Shown: positions 45,370 through 58,854 of the stretch, piece by piece
Position numbering within the stretch: position 1 is the first letter of the stretch
Layout: each line of letters opens with the position of its first letter
Source of the DNA: Pagrus major
Lineage: Eukaryota; Chordata; Actinopteri; Spariformes; Sparidae
NCBI RefSeq assembly: GCF_040436345.1
Contig: NC_133227.1
Coordinates: 22,876,671 to 22,940,670 of the forward strand
Direction of reading: 5' to 3'
DNA: 64,000 nucleotides
Position numbers and translations under genes: made by a program
Notes under the pieces: model-generated
What the model saw: the letters and a program-made list of their open reading frames with translations, nothing else
What the model was told of the DNA's origin: nothing
Database searches by the model: none

Positions 45370-48300
45370 AAATATATACTAATTCGTCTGATTCGTCCAG
45401 TTCATTCCAGTAATATTTACTTTTGTTTAGAAAATTGCATCTATATTCTCATATCATGAATATAATTTTAAATGTATGTCTTTTTTTAAATTATAGTGAC
45501 CTTTTTTCATAAAATTGCTGCTTTGTTCTAATATTATGACCTTTTCTGATACAACTGAAACTGTATTCTGATTTCACTACTTTATTCCCCATAAAATGAC
45601 GACTTTATCCTCATAATAATTTTGTAACATCATAACTAAAATATCTTCCTGTTGCTTTGCTGTTTACTGATGTAAACAACCTGTTACAATCTTATACTGT
45701 ACTGTAACAGCATCAAACAAGTTTAATAACTGATTCAAGTCATGTTAAAAACAAAAAAGATTTGTCAATCAATCTACAGTAAGAGTAATAGCACCATCCA
45801 ATTCTGTGGTCCAAGTTTCGGAGGTGACGGGAGCTTCCAGATAAACGTGTAGTTCTCGGACTTAAAACGTACAAAACCAGCGATATGCTCATTCAATCGT
45901 GACCATAAACGTCGACCAAGACTTTTATAAAAACATTGAAATGAACTAGTTTCTGACAGGATTGATGAAAGTGATGACAATAAACACAGGACACCAGTTT
46001 TCCCTTTCTTTGTAAAATAATTCTCAATAAACTTAATTTATTCACAAACTGCTTTTCAAATTGCCATGTTGTCATTGTTCTTTTTTTTAATCACATACAA
46101 TAAAAAACATTTCTAAAAGACAAGAGATGTCCGAGTCTCTCCGCTAACTTTGTACACGACTGCTCCTCCGTTTACAGCTCCCTCCTCTGTCCTGAAGCTT
46201 CTTTTTATTTTTTCAAACACGATGCGTTCATCGCCGACACCTCGTCACGCTCAGACATCAGATTAGAAATATTAAGAAAAAACAGCAGAAAATAATTAAC
46301 AGAGGGACTAAAAATTTAACAGCTACAGTACACATTTCCTTTTCTTCTCCGTTAGTTTTGTCTTTTCCTTTTTTCTTTTTAACGTTTTGATTTACAGAAT
46401 AATAGAATATGTTCAGTTAAGGCTTATGTTGGGTGTTATGGAGCGATCAACAGAAACGAACCGACAAACCAGGGGGGTGGGCGGAGGTGTGTGTGTGTGT
46501 GTGTGTGTACATGTGTTATGGGGACATTGTTTCTGGTCATATTGCAGGTTTATTTTATAAAAATGTAATGTTTCTTTTTCAATTATTTTGTGAATTTATG
46601 AATTTGAGTGAACTGATCTGCTTTTTTTCTGTTAATTTTGGTGAGCTACTCTCAAATTTCTAATTGATAGCACATGCTAACAAATTAGCTCATAGCAAAC
46701 TTTAATTTTATCCTAAGGGAGTAGTTCAACATTATTCTTTCTTGTGAGATGTGTGAGATTTCGAGATGAATATCAGTCTCATGACTTCGTGTTAAATACA
46801 GAACTGGAGTCAGGATGTGGTAAGCTTGGCTTAGCTAAGCTTAACATAAAGATGGGAAAGCACAAGGACATAGTTCTGTCATGTCTCATGGCTCTGTGTA
46901 AAGTTCAAAAATACACCTACCAACACCTCTAAAGTTAACAAATGATCACCCTCTCTTGCCTTGTCACCATCAGAAATTCTCAATACGTCCAATTTAGACT
47001 TAAAATTTGGATGAGGTGAACATCAAAAATTTACTAGACTCTAGTGAAGGCTAACAGTGTCCCGACACTACCTTTAATGAAGACAACACAAACATAAGAC
47101 TGATCCATCTGAATATCACACTCCGAAGAAAACGCTGAACTGTTCCTTTATGAGCGCCAAATTAGTAACTTGCAAGATGTTTCTCAGAGATGCTTTTACC
47201 CAACGACGTGACGGATGAAAACTGACATTAGACAGAGAAGAAGAAACATTCACACAAACTGAAACGCTGCATTTTCCGCTCACACATCAAACACGCGGAT
47301 GAGTTTTAAACCCTCAGACATCCAGACTGCAACAGCCCGCTAACAAAACAACAAACTTGTCTTTCATAAAGTGGATTCAATGCTCTTTTTTTTTAAAACA
47401 CATATCTGAAAACCTAACAGTAACGTTGCCAAAACCAAATGACAATAATCCATCACAGTAAGCATTTAAACACCTTTAATTTTTAAGTTAAACGATTGTT
47501 ATTGAATGGTAACCCTTTTCCCTTTTTGTTGTATTCAGGGACAATTCGTCATCTGAGATCTGACAGTCTGCTGATCTGAAATGACCAAACAAACCTTACT
47601 TCTTTGCTACAAGATCGTTTTTAAATTGTTTCTTGTTTCCATGTTGATTGTCTTTAAGTTTTTAGTTTTTAACATCACTCCCAGATGTTGTTCAGCAATT
47701 GACCGTCAACTCTCGGATGTTACATTGCCCTTGAATGAATCATTAAACAGTTTGTTTTCAACTGTGTGGCCGACAATAAGACAATAACTTTGACCACAAG
47801 TCTAACAAAACCTCAACACTGACTGTGATGGATTACCTCACAGAAATTAATGGAAACAAAATGGCTGCTTGGATACAAGGAAATCAATCTGAAACCTGAT
47901 GCAGGAATGTGAAGTATGATTTTGAGTACAAAAGTTAACATTTAAAACAAGCCGTGTGGTCCTTTATGCAGCTGGCAACAACAACATGGACGCTCAGTGA
48001 AACTTTGAAACACTGTAAATGGTTCGGAGACCTTAAATGTGCAGTTTTTGTTCTTTTCAAGGGAAATTGGTGGGGAAAAAACAACCTGTGAGCGTTTTCA
48101 GTCGACTTTCCCCAACAACACATTCACACCTGGTGGTTCTGTGAATCTTCACCATCAAGATTGCATCCAGATTCACATTTGATTTATCCACTTCCGCAAA
48201 TGCATTATTCTCTATAAGCTCCCTATGAAACATACAGTCAATAAAGGCATTTACATACACGTCTGTAGCACTGAGCACTTGAAACCGTCAAATGCTGAAG

Positions 48301-48400
48301 GTTAATCTTGAATATCGGGTCAGAATTATAATCTTATTGGCTTGTTTCAGACCGTGTTGCTGTAAAATGTGATAACTTCGATTGTATTTTTGATAAAAAA
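45370..48400. other. Non-coding stretch between hsp30 and fam53c
   Basis: AT-rich, with a short GT run at 46487-46508. No exon, tRNA or inverted-repeat element recognised. Small ORFs lack family motifs. Confidence 0.5.
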
Positions 48401-48961
48401 GGTGCAATGTGTAAGATAGGGTCAGAATTTTTGTTTAAAATATCTGACAAATGAACTCACATTGTCAACAGACTGTGAAGAAACAACAGTGTTGACGTCA
48501 TGTTAAAGACGTCTTAGATTTGTGTCGCACAGATGTCAACTGAAGTTAGCATGCTTATCCTCTAGCCATGGCCTGTCCTGTCTTGTAATACCACTTTGTA
48601 TTAATAGTACAACCCCCGTAGTTTCAGCGCAGATGTTTGTGAGCGATGAGTTTGTAACATTTCACAAGCTCGCTTAGCTTTTTAGTCTTATAAATAAACA
48701 GAATTAACTCACAATATGTGAATAAAGGCAATATTATCCTTATTAAATGGAAAAATGCAACCATACAAAACAGTCTCTCTTAGTCTTTTAACTGTTCCAA
48801 TGATCACCAACTCTGGTCTGGTCAAAATAATTTCTTAATTTACTGGTAACTGAGCTAACAGCAACAGCAAAGAGTATAATGAGCAGCAGTTGGCGGTTCC
48901 TCTGGTGTTGCGCTGCCCCCTATTGGTTTGGAGTGACCTTTGACAGGTTACACATTGCACC
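48401..48961. mobile_element. Non-autonomous DNA transposon with GGTGCAATGTGTAA ends
   Basis: The left end GGTGCAATGTGTAAGATAGG is mirrored at the right by GGTTACACATTGCACC (14-bp perfect inverted repeat). The 561-bp interior is non-coding and contains GCGCTGCCCCCTATTGG near the right end, as is common in fish MITEs. Confidence 0.75.
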
Positions 48962-49397
48962 TTTAATGTAAAGGTATCATTCTGTTGTTGTTTCGCTGAT
49001 ACAATAATGGAAATTGACGCATCTTATCAGCACTAGTATTAGAAAAATTTCAAGCAATACTCAAGCCCAATAACCAATCAGAATTTAGATACAAATGCAT
49101 ACAGTGTGCAGATTCAGCCCACGTTTTAACCCTAAACTGGCCGTCTGCAACTCATTTTTAAAAACTTTTTGGACTTTCAGTTTAAGGTCACAATGCCCGA
49201 TTAATCACCTGAAAGGTTTCTTGATCTGATGTCCCAATAGCCTCGGGCAATATGTTAAAATTCTCCAACTGGCCAGCATCAACCCAACAACCTGTGATTG
49301 GTATTTGCGTAGGTATTTTCACATGTCACACGATAATCCACTAAAACCACTTAGTGTTTCTGCACAGCTTCAGAGAGGATAAATCATGTCCAGAGTC

Positions 49398-49696
49398 GGG
49401 TTGCAGCGATATAAATTGAAGATTATCATACTGTGTACATTTGCTTATCTACGATATTGGATTCTACTGTATCAAGTGTCATTTAAAAATACATTTATGA
49501 TAAGTTTCATGTCTGTCAGGACATAAATATTTGTGGAATTATAATAAAGCGTTTGTTCTATCAAAAGCAAACATTGTTTTTATCCTGTGAAAGGTCATTG
49601 TAACTGATGGTAACAATAACAAGTGTGTAATTCCTTATACAGTGATATTTTTTGAGCTGATTATGGTACCGTGAAAATTTCATACCGTTGCAACCC
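49398..49696. mobile_element. MITE with GGGTTGCA inverted ends
   Basis: GGGTTGCAGCGATATAAA at the left and ATACCGTTGCAACCC at the right are inverted copies. The right side also has GGTACCGTGAAAATTTCA, typical of a family of about 300 bp that is widespread in fish. No ORF. Confidence 0.7.
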
Positions 49697-49760
49697 AAAT
49701 CTGGAGTCAATCTGGATTCAATCTGGACATAAATCCCAAAACCATCAGGGGTGTTCAAGG

Positions 49761-49763
<3 letters not shown>

Positions 49764-49794
<31 letters not shown>
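49764..49794 (+). repeat. (CA)n microsatellite
   Basis: About fifteen CA units. Confidence 0.95.
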
Positions 49795-49796
<2 letters not shown>

Positions 49797-49799
49797 AGA

Positions 49800-51630
49800 G
49801 ACTGGGTGAGTGAATGAGGAGGAGTGTGTGTCGTGTTTTTCAGTGACAGGTGTGTGACAGGAATGTGTGAACACTCAGGTGAACAACAGCATCAGTGGCT
49901 ACCTGCCCTCAGTGAAGCCTGATGGGACGACACCTCAAAACAACAGCGAACCTGAACGCATCACCACGCTGAGGTCACATGACTGTGACGTGTGCATGAT
50001 CAGTGTGTTTCAGTGTTGTTTTTAATACAACACCAGACTCCGAACTACGTATTGTTATAAACAAAGTTGGGCCACTATCATGATAAATTTCATAGCGATG
50101 CCTCGAAATTAACACGGGAAACTAAAATGTTTTGCTCAGATCCAAATATACATCTCTATGTGAGACATGGAGCTGTGATCACTTTATTTCATTAGGAGAA
50201 CAGGCCAACAAATCAGATTTATCTATTACTGTGAAACACAAGCTGTTGTACGTGAGTGTTTTTAAAGGTTGAATCTGGTTTTATTCTACATATTTCATCT
50301 TGTCAATAATTAAAAAAAACAACTAACCAACAAAAAGAGGACGTGGAGAGGGCAACAACTCGAAATCCCAGATAGAGTCTCGACACGTCATTGTAGTCAT
50401 ATTTCTGGAGGGACTCATTTTAGACTCATTTTTGGGTCTCGGCCCAGAAAAGACCCCATTAACTTTTCAAGGACTTTTTTTTTTTTTTACATTTCGTGAT
50501 TGGGCGTTTTTCTACTTTTTAGGTAATTTCTCAGGTAATGCAGCATGAATCTTGATGGAAAAAAATCAAAATGTTGACTGTTTGGCCTTGGCAGAGGTAT
50601 GCGCTCTACTTAGTGCCATTCTAGTTTTAAACATCTTCATGCGTGTCATTCCAACAAATTAATGGCAAAATAGCAATTTTCTTAAGTCTACTATTTTGGC
50701 GTCTTGACAACATACTATATTATTGCGTTTTAATTTTGTCAATAAAAACTATGCTGAAAAATAAATATTTGCTGAGGATCCTTTTTTAATTAAAGAACAA
50801 ATATATAAGTCTCTTATTTTCGAAATACTGTCTCATAGAAAAGCACTTTGATATGAGTTTTAAGTATATTTACTACTTTGGGGAAAAGAAGTTCTTGTAA
50901 TTCGGGTGAAGTGACCCTTTAAATGCCGACTGGACATTGAAGGTGCTTTTTGAGAGAAGAGATCTGGTGTCCCCTGGTGTTTGTGTTGTCGTGCTGGACT
51001 GTGTGACAGGCGTGGTGATGGTGTTTCAGGACGGAGCTGCGTTGTGGCGACGGCCTCATCAGACTGTAGTGTGTTAAAGAGACTCAGCAGCTGTGTGTTG
51101 GAAGACACCTGGACGCCAAGAAGCACCTGCACAGTCTGAGTCCAGTCACAGAAGAGGGAAATCTCTGCATCTGGGCTTCAGATACCTGAAGCAAAGATCC
51201 TGGTTGTTTTTTAGAGGTAACTGAAGGTCAGATGCAGGAGGACATTCTGTTGACTGGGATCCAGAGTGTGGAGGTTTCCTCTCATCTCAGGCGACCAGAG
51301 TTACTCTCTAAGAGATCCTCCCTTTAAAAACAAACAGCTTTCCAACCAAAGAAATGTTAAAAAGCAGCCAGGAGGATTCCAAGTGAAGCCACAGCGCTGA
51401 GTCTTTACCGGTGGTAGTCAGATCATCACTGTCGTCATCAATCAGCTTTGTTTACCCCAGCTCATTCAATGAGAGAAGGTGTTGTTCCTGAGAGCCTTGC
51501 TGATTGGTGGCAAGGAGGCGCAGAGTGTTGAGACGGTGGTGGTCCAGGAAGAGGGGCGGGGTTCAGATCAATTCAAAATAAAACTAAATTAAAAAACTGA
51601 AACAGAGAACAGCCTTCCATTTACAAATGT
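49800..51630. other. 3' flank of fam53c
   Basis: No separate gene seen. The last few hundred bases before 51632 are presumably the fam53c 3' UTR, but no confident poly(A) signal on the minus strand was picked. Confidence 0.4.
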
Positions 51631-51631
51631 G

Positions 51632-54445
51632 TCAGTTTTCTTCTATTAAGTTCAAGTCAAGTTCTGTACAATCCCTCTCAAACACCGCCTGCTGCGCTGC
51701 CTCACGCTCCTCGGCTTCCTCCTCCCCGTCGTCATCGTCGTCGTCCTCGCGGCACTCCTCGTCGCTCTCGCTCAGCGGGCCGATGCTGGTCCTGCCCAGG
51801 CACTCGGCCGGCGAGCAGGAGCCCCGGAAGTCGCCCATGAAGGCCTCCATGCCCATGCAGACGTCACCGCCGCAGACCAGCCTGCCGCCACGCTCCAGAC
51901 ACTGCGGGTCAATGCTGCGGGTCTGCGGGAAACACAGGAAGAAGGTTAAGAAGTTAAAAAACTACAACTACCGAAAAATCGATGGTGTCAGCTTGTTACA
52001 GATATAGTGTGTTGCTGATAGTGAAGACCAGTAAGTCATTCTCAAAAACTAATCTAAGGGATTGTTAAACATGACTCTAATGTGACCCTAAAATGGATTG
52101 TTTTGTCCGCCCAACAGTGCAAGACCCAAAGACATTTACATCATTTTAATTATTAAAACATTTCTGCAGTACCTGAGTCATCTTGGTGAAGTCGAGGACA
52201 GGTCGGGCGCAGGGTCTGTCAGGGTCACGGCGTCTCTTCAGACCTGGTTTGAGCAGCAGCAGGTCACAGGGCTGGGAGTGGCAGCGGGGCAGCTGCGGTG
52301 GCAGGCTGCGTCTCAGGGACGATGGTGTGCTGCAGGCTGAGGAGGGTGAAGCGGGCACCGGGCCCCCCCGGGCTGCTCCGGCCATGGCAGAGCAGCCTGG
52401 AGGAGGCGCCACCGCTTGGCTCGGCACAGGAGGCGGAGGCAGGAACGTGGAGGCCGCCGAGTCTCTGATGAGTACGGGTGAGAGGGAGAAACGCCTCTGA
52501 GGCGGGGGAGGTGGGTGGAGGGGGGAGGGCGAGGAGGAGCAGGAGGAAGGGGAGGGGAAGAAGCAGCAACAGGCTCCTCCTCCTGCTGCTGCCTCGCTGG
52601 GGTCCCAGGGGAAGCTCCAGGGCAGCGGGGAGTCTGGAGACAGCGCCAGGCTGAAGAAGGTGGGGCTTGACGAGGAGTGCAGCGATGAGTTCAGGGAGGA
52701 ACTGGGAGCGCGGAGAGGACAGGCTCCTCCCCCCGCCACACCTGCCCCTATACCCCCTCCTCCTGCCCCAGCCCCCCCACCTGCGACTCCTCCCCCAGCT
52801 CCCCCATGGCACTGCTGACGGCTGACAGGAGTCCAGACCCGTGAGGCGCTGGGCCGCCAGGTGTAGCGGCAGCGCGACAGGTCCTCGGGCACCGACAGTG
52901 AACGGCAGTGGCGTTTAGGGGGCGGGGGAGGAGGAGGAGGGGGCCCAGGGCCAGGAGGAGCCACTGGCGCTCCGGGGAGAGACAGCTCGGATGCTGAAGT
53001 GCTGGGCGCCAGGGGCCGGTGCTGCTGCGGCTGAGAGGGGGTCCCGTCCAGGGGGTCGCCCCCCTCCTGTAGGTGAGCATCTGGGGGTACCAGGGGCACA
53101 GGGCCGGGGGGGAAACTAGAGCTCAGTAACCCCCCCTGCAGGCCAGACTTGGAGGGAGGGCAGAGCTGCCAGTAGCTGCTCTCTGAGAGGACACACACAC
53201 ATACAATACAAAAGGTTATGTGATGAGGTTTTGTTTTAGAGTATGGCACAAAGCATTAGGTGTAACTCTATGCTGATGACATGTTGCTATACATTTCCGA
53301 TGTAATGGTTTCCCCTTTTCGCACGTTCAACATTATTGTTATTTATTATTCTACAATAATAAGTGTAGTTCCTTTCCTGGCCCCAAGATAAATTTACACG
53401 AGTGAGCTCTTTCTAAATCTTCTCAAGCACTCTGTTACAATAAACAGAAAAATCTGTTTACCCATTTTTGTGGTTTCTTGTGACTAAGACACCACAAAAA
53501 TCCTTTTAACCAAGTTAAAGAAACAATAACTCATCGGTCTCTTCCTCTCTTGTGACTCTATAAAAATGTCAATTATACACATATTTATATAACTATTTTA
53601 TTGTGTGCCAGTTTTTATCCTGAAATCTTTCTTTGATTCTTTGGATTCGGTTATCCTGTCAGGGGCAAACGACCTCGACTTGCAGACCAGCGTCACACAG
53701 AGTCTCTGTAGCATCCGATATATTTATTGATTTATTCGTATTTAATTACTGTACATTTTTGTCGTGCTTTGAGGTTGTTTTTAGTCCATTAAAAAGGACT
53801 GTTCTGTTGTTTTATCTGCCTCTTGTGTAAGTGAAGTACTAAATTACTGCAGTACTACATTATAAAGTGTTTGGTCTGTTCATTTGGAGCAAAATCACAG
53901 GTAATCCTTACGAGTAGGATAAATTTGAGATACATTTACTTAGAATGAAATCTGAAACACTCACCAGGCATCAAGCCATCTGGGGGCCAGCACTCTGCGA
54001 GGGTTTTCGGGTCCAGCAGGGACTGATAGACAAAAAGAAAAGACAGGTTGACTTTAAACAGTCAAACAACAGTTCTTACTTTACTACTACAATAATTATT
54101 TGTGTTGTGTGTAATATCTGGCGGGTTAAAAGCCAACCAACCCACGATGAGGAGGCTGGTTAGCAGCTCATGAAAGTAGCTCAAGAAAAATAAGTGTCAG
54201 ATTTAGTAGCTACAGCTGTTATTTCAATGTTAGCAAACGTTCTCACTTTCGTTCATATGAAACAATGAGTAAACTGATCTGAGGAGTAAAAACTGGTCTG
54301 AAGTGAGTTTCTATACATTTCAGGCCGGCTGAAAGCAGGTGAGGATGCAGGTGGACGTGAGCCTCACCAGGTAGTAGTCCCCTGGCTGAGCAGGGTCGCC
54401 TTCCAGAGTCTGCTTTCTCAGGCTCTCCACCAGCAGCGTGACCAC
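51632..54445 (-). CDS. fam53c: FAM53C-like nuclear protein
   Basis: Coding exons 54445-54368, 54022-53965, 53182-52173 and 51922-51632 join in frame with GT-AG borders, giving 478 codons to the stop. The N-terminus VVTLLVESLRKQTL aligns with the family start M(I/V)TLITEQLQKQTL. KRHCRSLSVPEDLSRCRYTW and RPSASRVWTPVS are the family core (14-3-3-type serine sites). FFSLALSPD, QRRFSLSP, CHSQPCDL, KRRRDP (basic, NLS-like), VLDFTKMTQ and the terminal LDLNLIEEN also match FAM53C. Insertions of poly-Pro, Gly/Ala-rich and DDDDDD runs make it longer than human FAM53C (about 390 residues). Known role: FAM53 proteins are nuclear and 14-3-3/SIK-linked; the biochemistry is poorly defined. Oddity: the codon aligned with Met1 is GTG and no in-frame ATG lies upstream in the exon, so I placed the start at that GTG provisionally. 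The first in-frame ATG is at 53971 (residue 44). Confidence 0.85.
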
Positions 54446-54736
54446 AGCATGGTGGCAGGGGATGAGGGGGGATATGGGGGAGGGCGGCGGGGAGGAGACA
54501 GGGAGAGTAGGAGGGGGAGAAAATGGGGAGGAGAGGGGAGGAGGAAGAGGAGGAGGAGGAAGAGGGAGGGGAAAGCCACGCCCGTTTGTGCGTCCGTCCG
54601 TTTGGTCCGTCGCAGGAGGAGAAGCGGGAGGGGCTGAGGGCTGAGACTCCTCCTCCTCCTTACCACCTTAGGGCCAGGTAGCCCTGCCCACTCTCACAAG
54701 GACATTGTCAGTCAGCTGTTGCCCCCGGCAACACAC
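54368..54736 (-). other. fam53c: fam53c exon 2 (leader plus N-terminal coding part)
   Basis: The acceptor TTTCCTCTCCAG precedes 54736 and the donor CTG-GTGAGG follows 54368. Most of the exon is a pyrimidine-rich leader. It contains a three-codon upstream ORF (ATG at 54705) and an 11-codon upstream ORF (54450-54418). The latter has a near-ideal GCCACC context, is out of frame and overlaps the conserved FAM53 N-terminus. An in-frame TAA at 54670-54668 bounds the coding frame on its 5' side. Confidence 0.75.
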
Positions 54737-54913
54737 CTGGAGAGGAAAGAGATGCACACGTGAGCATGAGGAGTCATACATGTTCATTAAAACAGTTAGC
54801 CAGGGTCCAACTGCAGACAACATTAGCATTTTTGAATTAGCACTTGAACATTAGCAAGGTGTGAAAAATGAGAGTGATTTAAAACAATGCTAACATTAAA
54901 AGGTTAATATCTT

Positions 54914-55072
54914 GTTTCTCCAACAGGCTAACACCAATTTTTGCTTCTCAGACGGGCTAACACCGATGTTTGCTTCTCGGACGGCTAACACCGATGTTTG
55001 CTTCTCGGACGGGCTAAGACCGATGTTTGCTTTTCGGACAGGCTAACATCAGTGTTAGTTCTCCAACCGGCT
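54914..55072 (+). repeat. Minisatellite, unit of about 30 bp, in fam53c intron 1
   Basis: About five units contain GGCTAACACCGATGTTTGCT and TCTCGGACG. The central three are nearly identical and the outer ones drifted. Confidence 0.9.
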
Positions 55073-55789
55073 AATTGAAGAAGCTAATATTGACATTAGC
55101 CTTTTTGTAAGGGAAGCTAACATCATCTCCAATTAATGGATAAAACCAGATTGTACTTTTAAGTAATTTAGCAGAGAATTTCTTCCACAGATAACACACA
55201 ACAACAAAGGATATTAGGGTCATTTTCTTAAATTGTATAATTAGGAACTATTTTGATGATTGACGTATCGTTTCAGTCACTGATCAGCAAATATGGGCCG
55301 TTTACAGCTTCTCAAATGTGCGGACTTGAGGATTTTCTTTATTCTGTGCTTTGGTGAATTATAAAGAGACAGTTCTCACTATTTTCTAACATTTTACAGA
55401 CAATTTGTCATTAATTGTTAATTGTAGCCTTAGACATTACAAACCATATCAATCCTTCATATCAATCCAAAAGAAAATTTCCAATACAACCTGACAATCA
55501 TGTCACCTTGCATACACACGCACCTAACTGCTAGAGTTAGCAAGAACGTCATCAGAGTTAAAAGCTTGAATATAAAAAGTGAAAAGGCATGTTCAAAACA
55601 AGCCGGTGCAAATAAAGGTTGACTGTCAAAAGTGTATTTAAACACGAGGAGTACTAAGAAATAAGTGTTTAGTAGTACACTACTACAACACATCAAGCTA
55701 ACAGCAAATTTATGAGGAACACCTTTCTAATACTGGAGGACGGTGCAGGAATTATTAGTTTCATGGATCCAAAGATGTGCTGGAAACTT

Positions 55790-56148
55790 GTGCTGGGCAA
55801 TATTTAGTTATTATATCGTTATCGTTATATATTAAAGTCTTAATTGCAATAAAGTGATGACATTTTCTGTATTTACCAGACTGTTATACGTGTTATAACA
55901 TTTGTCTTTACACACTTTGTACATATTACTGATGATTAATTCTCAAAAAAATCATTGTGTTAAAATTTTGTGAAAGTACCAGTCATCCCTACAATATTGT
56001 CGTTGTATCGATATCAAGGTATTTGGTCAAAAATATCCTTGCATTTATGTTCTTTTGAAGGTATTTCAAAATATATAATTTGTATCACCATATAACCTAA
56101 AAATTTTAAAGTATTATTTTATGGCCATATCACCGCAGCTCTACGAGG
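55790..56148. repeat. GCTGGGCAATATT-type interspersed repeat
   Basis: The sequence begins GCTGGGCAATATTTAG, carries TATCGTTATCGTTATAT and GTATCGATATCAAGGTAT inside, and ends ATCACCGCAGCTCTACGAGG. This is the pattern of a degenerate fish repeat whose ends read TGGGCAATAT and CTACG. Confidence 0.55.
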
Positions 56149-57049
56149 AGCTGCCACTAAAAAAAAAGGGCACTGAGTGTGATTGAAAAATCATTGGATT
56201 CAGCATTTTCTACTAAGAATATACTGAGAAATATCAGCAGGAGATTCACTAATGAATATGTTGATCAGCGTCTCTGCCTGGCTGTTTAAAGACTTGATTA
56301 CACAATGAAGGCGTCGCGTTCAGACATATTTAGAAGTTAAACATAATTTGATCAATCCACCTTATTTCTGGGCCTGTGATGCTGCATATCTGGCAACCGG
56401 CTCTTTCAGACTTAGTATCAGACAACATCTTTCTCCTGGTAAAAATACACAGCCACAGCTTTGATGTGTGGTAACCTGATGAAACAAATACATTTAGGCA
56501 TATGCACAATGCACACATGCTATATCAGGTAAAATCATGAACGTCTGAACTACAGTTTGACCTCTTCACGACGACAGAGTCTAAAGATCAGCTGGTAAAG
56601 CTGGAAGGATACCTTCAGGTCAGTTGTTGTTGTTGTGCTTTAGTCACACAGGTACCTGGGGGCTTTTGGGGGCCCCATAGGGATCCTACTGAACATGGCT
56701 GAGGTTTGCTGTGAGGTGTTTTAATTAAATGCCAAATACTTTTGGAATACGGACAACGTAAAACAAATTAAACATATTGAATAAAAAGAAGAGAAAACCT
56801 GGCTTAGCTAGCTAATAACCCAATACGAAACATTTATTATGTCAGTTGATTCTCTGACAACAACAAAATACAATTCGTCACATTACCACAACACAATTAT
56901 CAGACAGTGGCCCTGAGGTTTTTGGGATCCTGAGACAGTTGCCCAGATGCGTCCACTTAATAAGCAGACAGGGTCACATGGAGATTGTTATAATTGAAGT
57001 AGTGATTGTTGTTGAAGTATTTGTAATAAAATGAAAATATGCCATTTGT

Positions 57050-57900
57050 GTTAGCACTGCTGAGATCAGTCGATTAATCGATTGAAAGAAAATGCACTAT
57101 TATGATGACTCAAATTAATTGGATGGTTCCAGCTTCTCAACTCTCAAACGTGAGAATTTTCTACCTTTTCTTATCTCACAAGAAATTAAACTGAATATCT
57201 TTTGAGTTTTGGACTGCTGGACTGACAAAACAAGACATGTGAAGACATCACATTGGGAAATTGTGACATTTTTAACAGTTTTCTGATTCATCTAGATGAA
57301 ACAAATAATCAAGAGATGATGAATCGTGGTGCTGATGATGATGATGTTCCTGGTCAAGGCTGCAACTGACAACTATATTCATTGTTAGTTTAATTTCATG
57401 ATTGTTATGAATCAATTAACCCTTTTGGTCTCTGAAATAATAAAAAAAAGAGATGCACAGATGTGTTATTTTGCTGGACCAACAGCGAAAATCCCTCAGA
57501 CATCCAATTTAGATGATAGAGTGAGAAGAGCAGGAAATCTGGGACGTTGGAGGAGCCAACGCCTCGACTGTTGTTAGGCACCTTAAAAACTAAATGAGAC
57601 TAAACGATTAAAATAATGTATTAAATCTCTTTCCATGGACTAGCTGATGATTCAGCTGGTCATTTCAGCTCTGAACATCATTGCGGTAGTAATGACAATG
57701 ATGACCATTTTCTAAATTCTCTATTAAATTGGGAGATAAAAATGAAATTGTAATTTCTCAAAGCCAAAAAGGTGACATCTTCACATTGTGAGTTTTGTGT
57801 AGCCAACGGTCCTAAAACCCAAAGAGATTCATTGTATTATCATGAAGATAAGAAAAAACAAGATCAACACATCTGAGAGGCTGAAATGTTTCATACTTCA
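57050..57900. repeat. CGATTAATCGATT-type interspersed repeats
   Basis: CAGTCGATTAATCGATTGAA, GAATTTTCTACCTTTTCTTA, AAACTGAATATCTTTTGAGT and CTGCAACTGACAACTATATT mark degraded copies of a very common fish repeat (usual form CTGCAACTAACGATTATTTT). They lie in fam53c intron 1. Confidence 0.6.
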
Positions 57901-58854
57901 TCCTGAAAAACTGAGAAATAATCGAGTATCAAAATAGCCGGTTTGTTTCTCTGTTGCTAACCTAACCTATGAATAGACTCACAATTTCAGTTCTCTATTT
58001 TTATTTTTATACATCTGTAATACAGACTAGGCTTAATATAATATCCTTTTAAACATCTTGAATGTCTCGCTCAGTAAAGTCTGGCACTGCATCAGCTTGT
58101 ATTACTGATGGAGTCACGAGAATTTTGGCTCCTGGTACAAATGAGGTCAGGGGCCACAAACAGTCCAGACCCTGATCCCGCACCCTCCTTATTTTGATGT
58201 GGCTGGAGCCGCAGCGTTAATCGGGCTCGAGTTAAAACACGTGGTTTGTTGTGGTTAAATAATGGCACTCAGTGTTTGGTGATGACAGGCTGTCCCTGGC
58301 AGCGGAGGCCATTGTGCAGCCTGAGCAGAGCCGCCTCTCTGATGCCGGACTGACTGAGGCCGCTGGGCATCTCCGGCTTGCTGCTAGCTCGTGGCTAACA
58401 GATCCCATTGTTTTCAATGAGGGATGCTAACACACATATACAGTGGTATTCCCATTCGAGTGTGGAATAAGTGCGGGAATGTCATAATGAGATCTGGACA
58501 TAAAGTCAGCGCGGAAAAATAAAAATAATTCACATTGTCGCGTTATAAATGCAGCCGGTTACGTCTCCGAGCGAGCTACGCGCCGCCGTGCAGCCCAACA
58601 TCACCTGCACAGTTAGCTCGCTATAAATAATATGTCATCTCGTTATTACTTTCAAGGTCGGCACAATAAATTCAGCCATTTTGCTCACTGAAACAAATCG
58701 GCCGGTTGAAGATTGTGCCTCCCGCACAGCCTCGCCGACTCCGGGGGCTCGGGCCGGTCTGCTCCGCGGGTCTGCGGGGCTAATAGGGGAGCTACGCTGG
58801 CCGCCTGGCTGCATCCAGGGGCAGCAGCTAGCTGACGGTAGCTAGCTGACCTGC

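Noticed and set aside
52264-52812. 182-codon minus-strand ORF within fam53c
   Set aside because: A shadow in a second frame of the Pro/Gly-rich fam53c exon; family motifs are only in the chosen frame.
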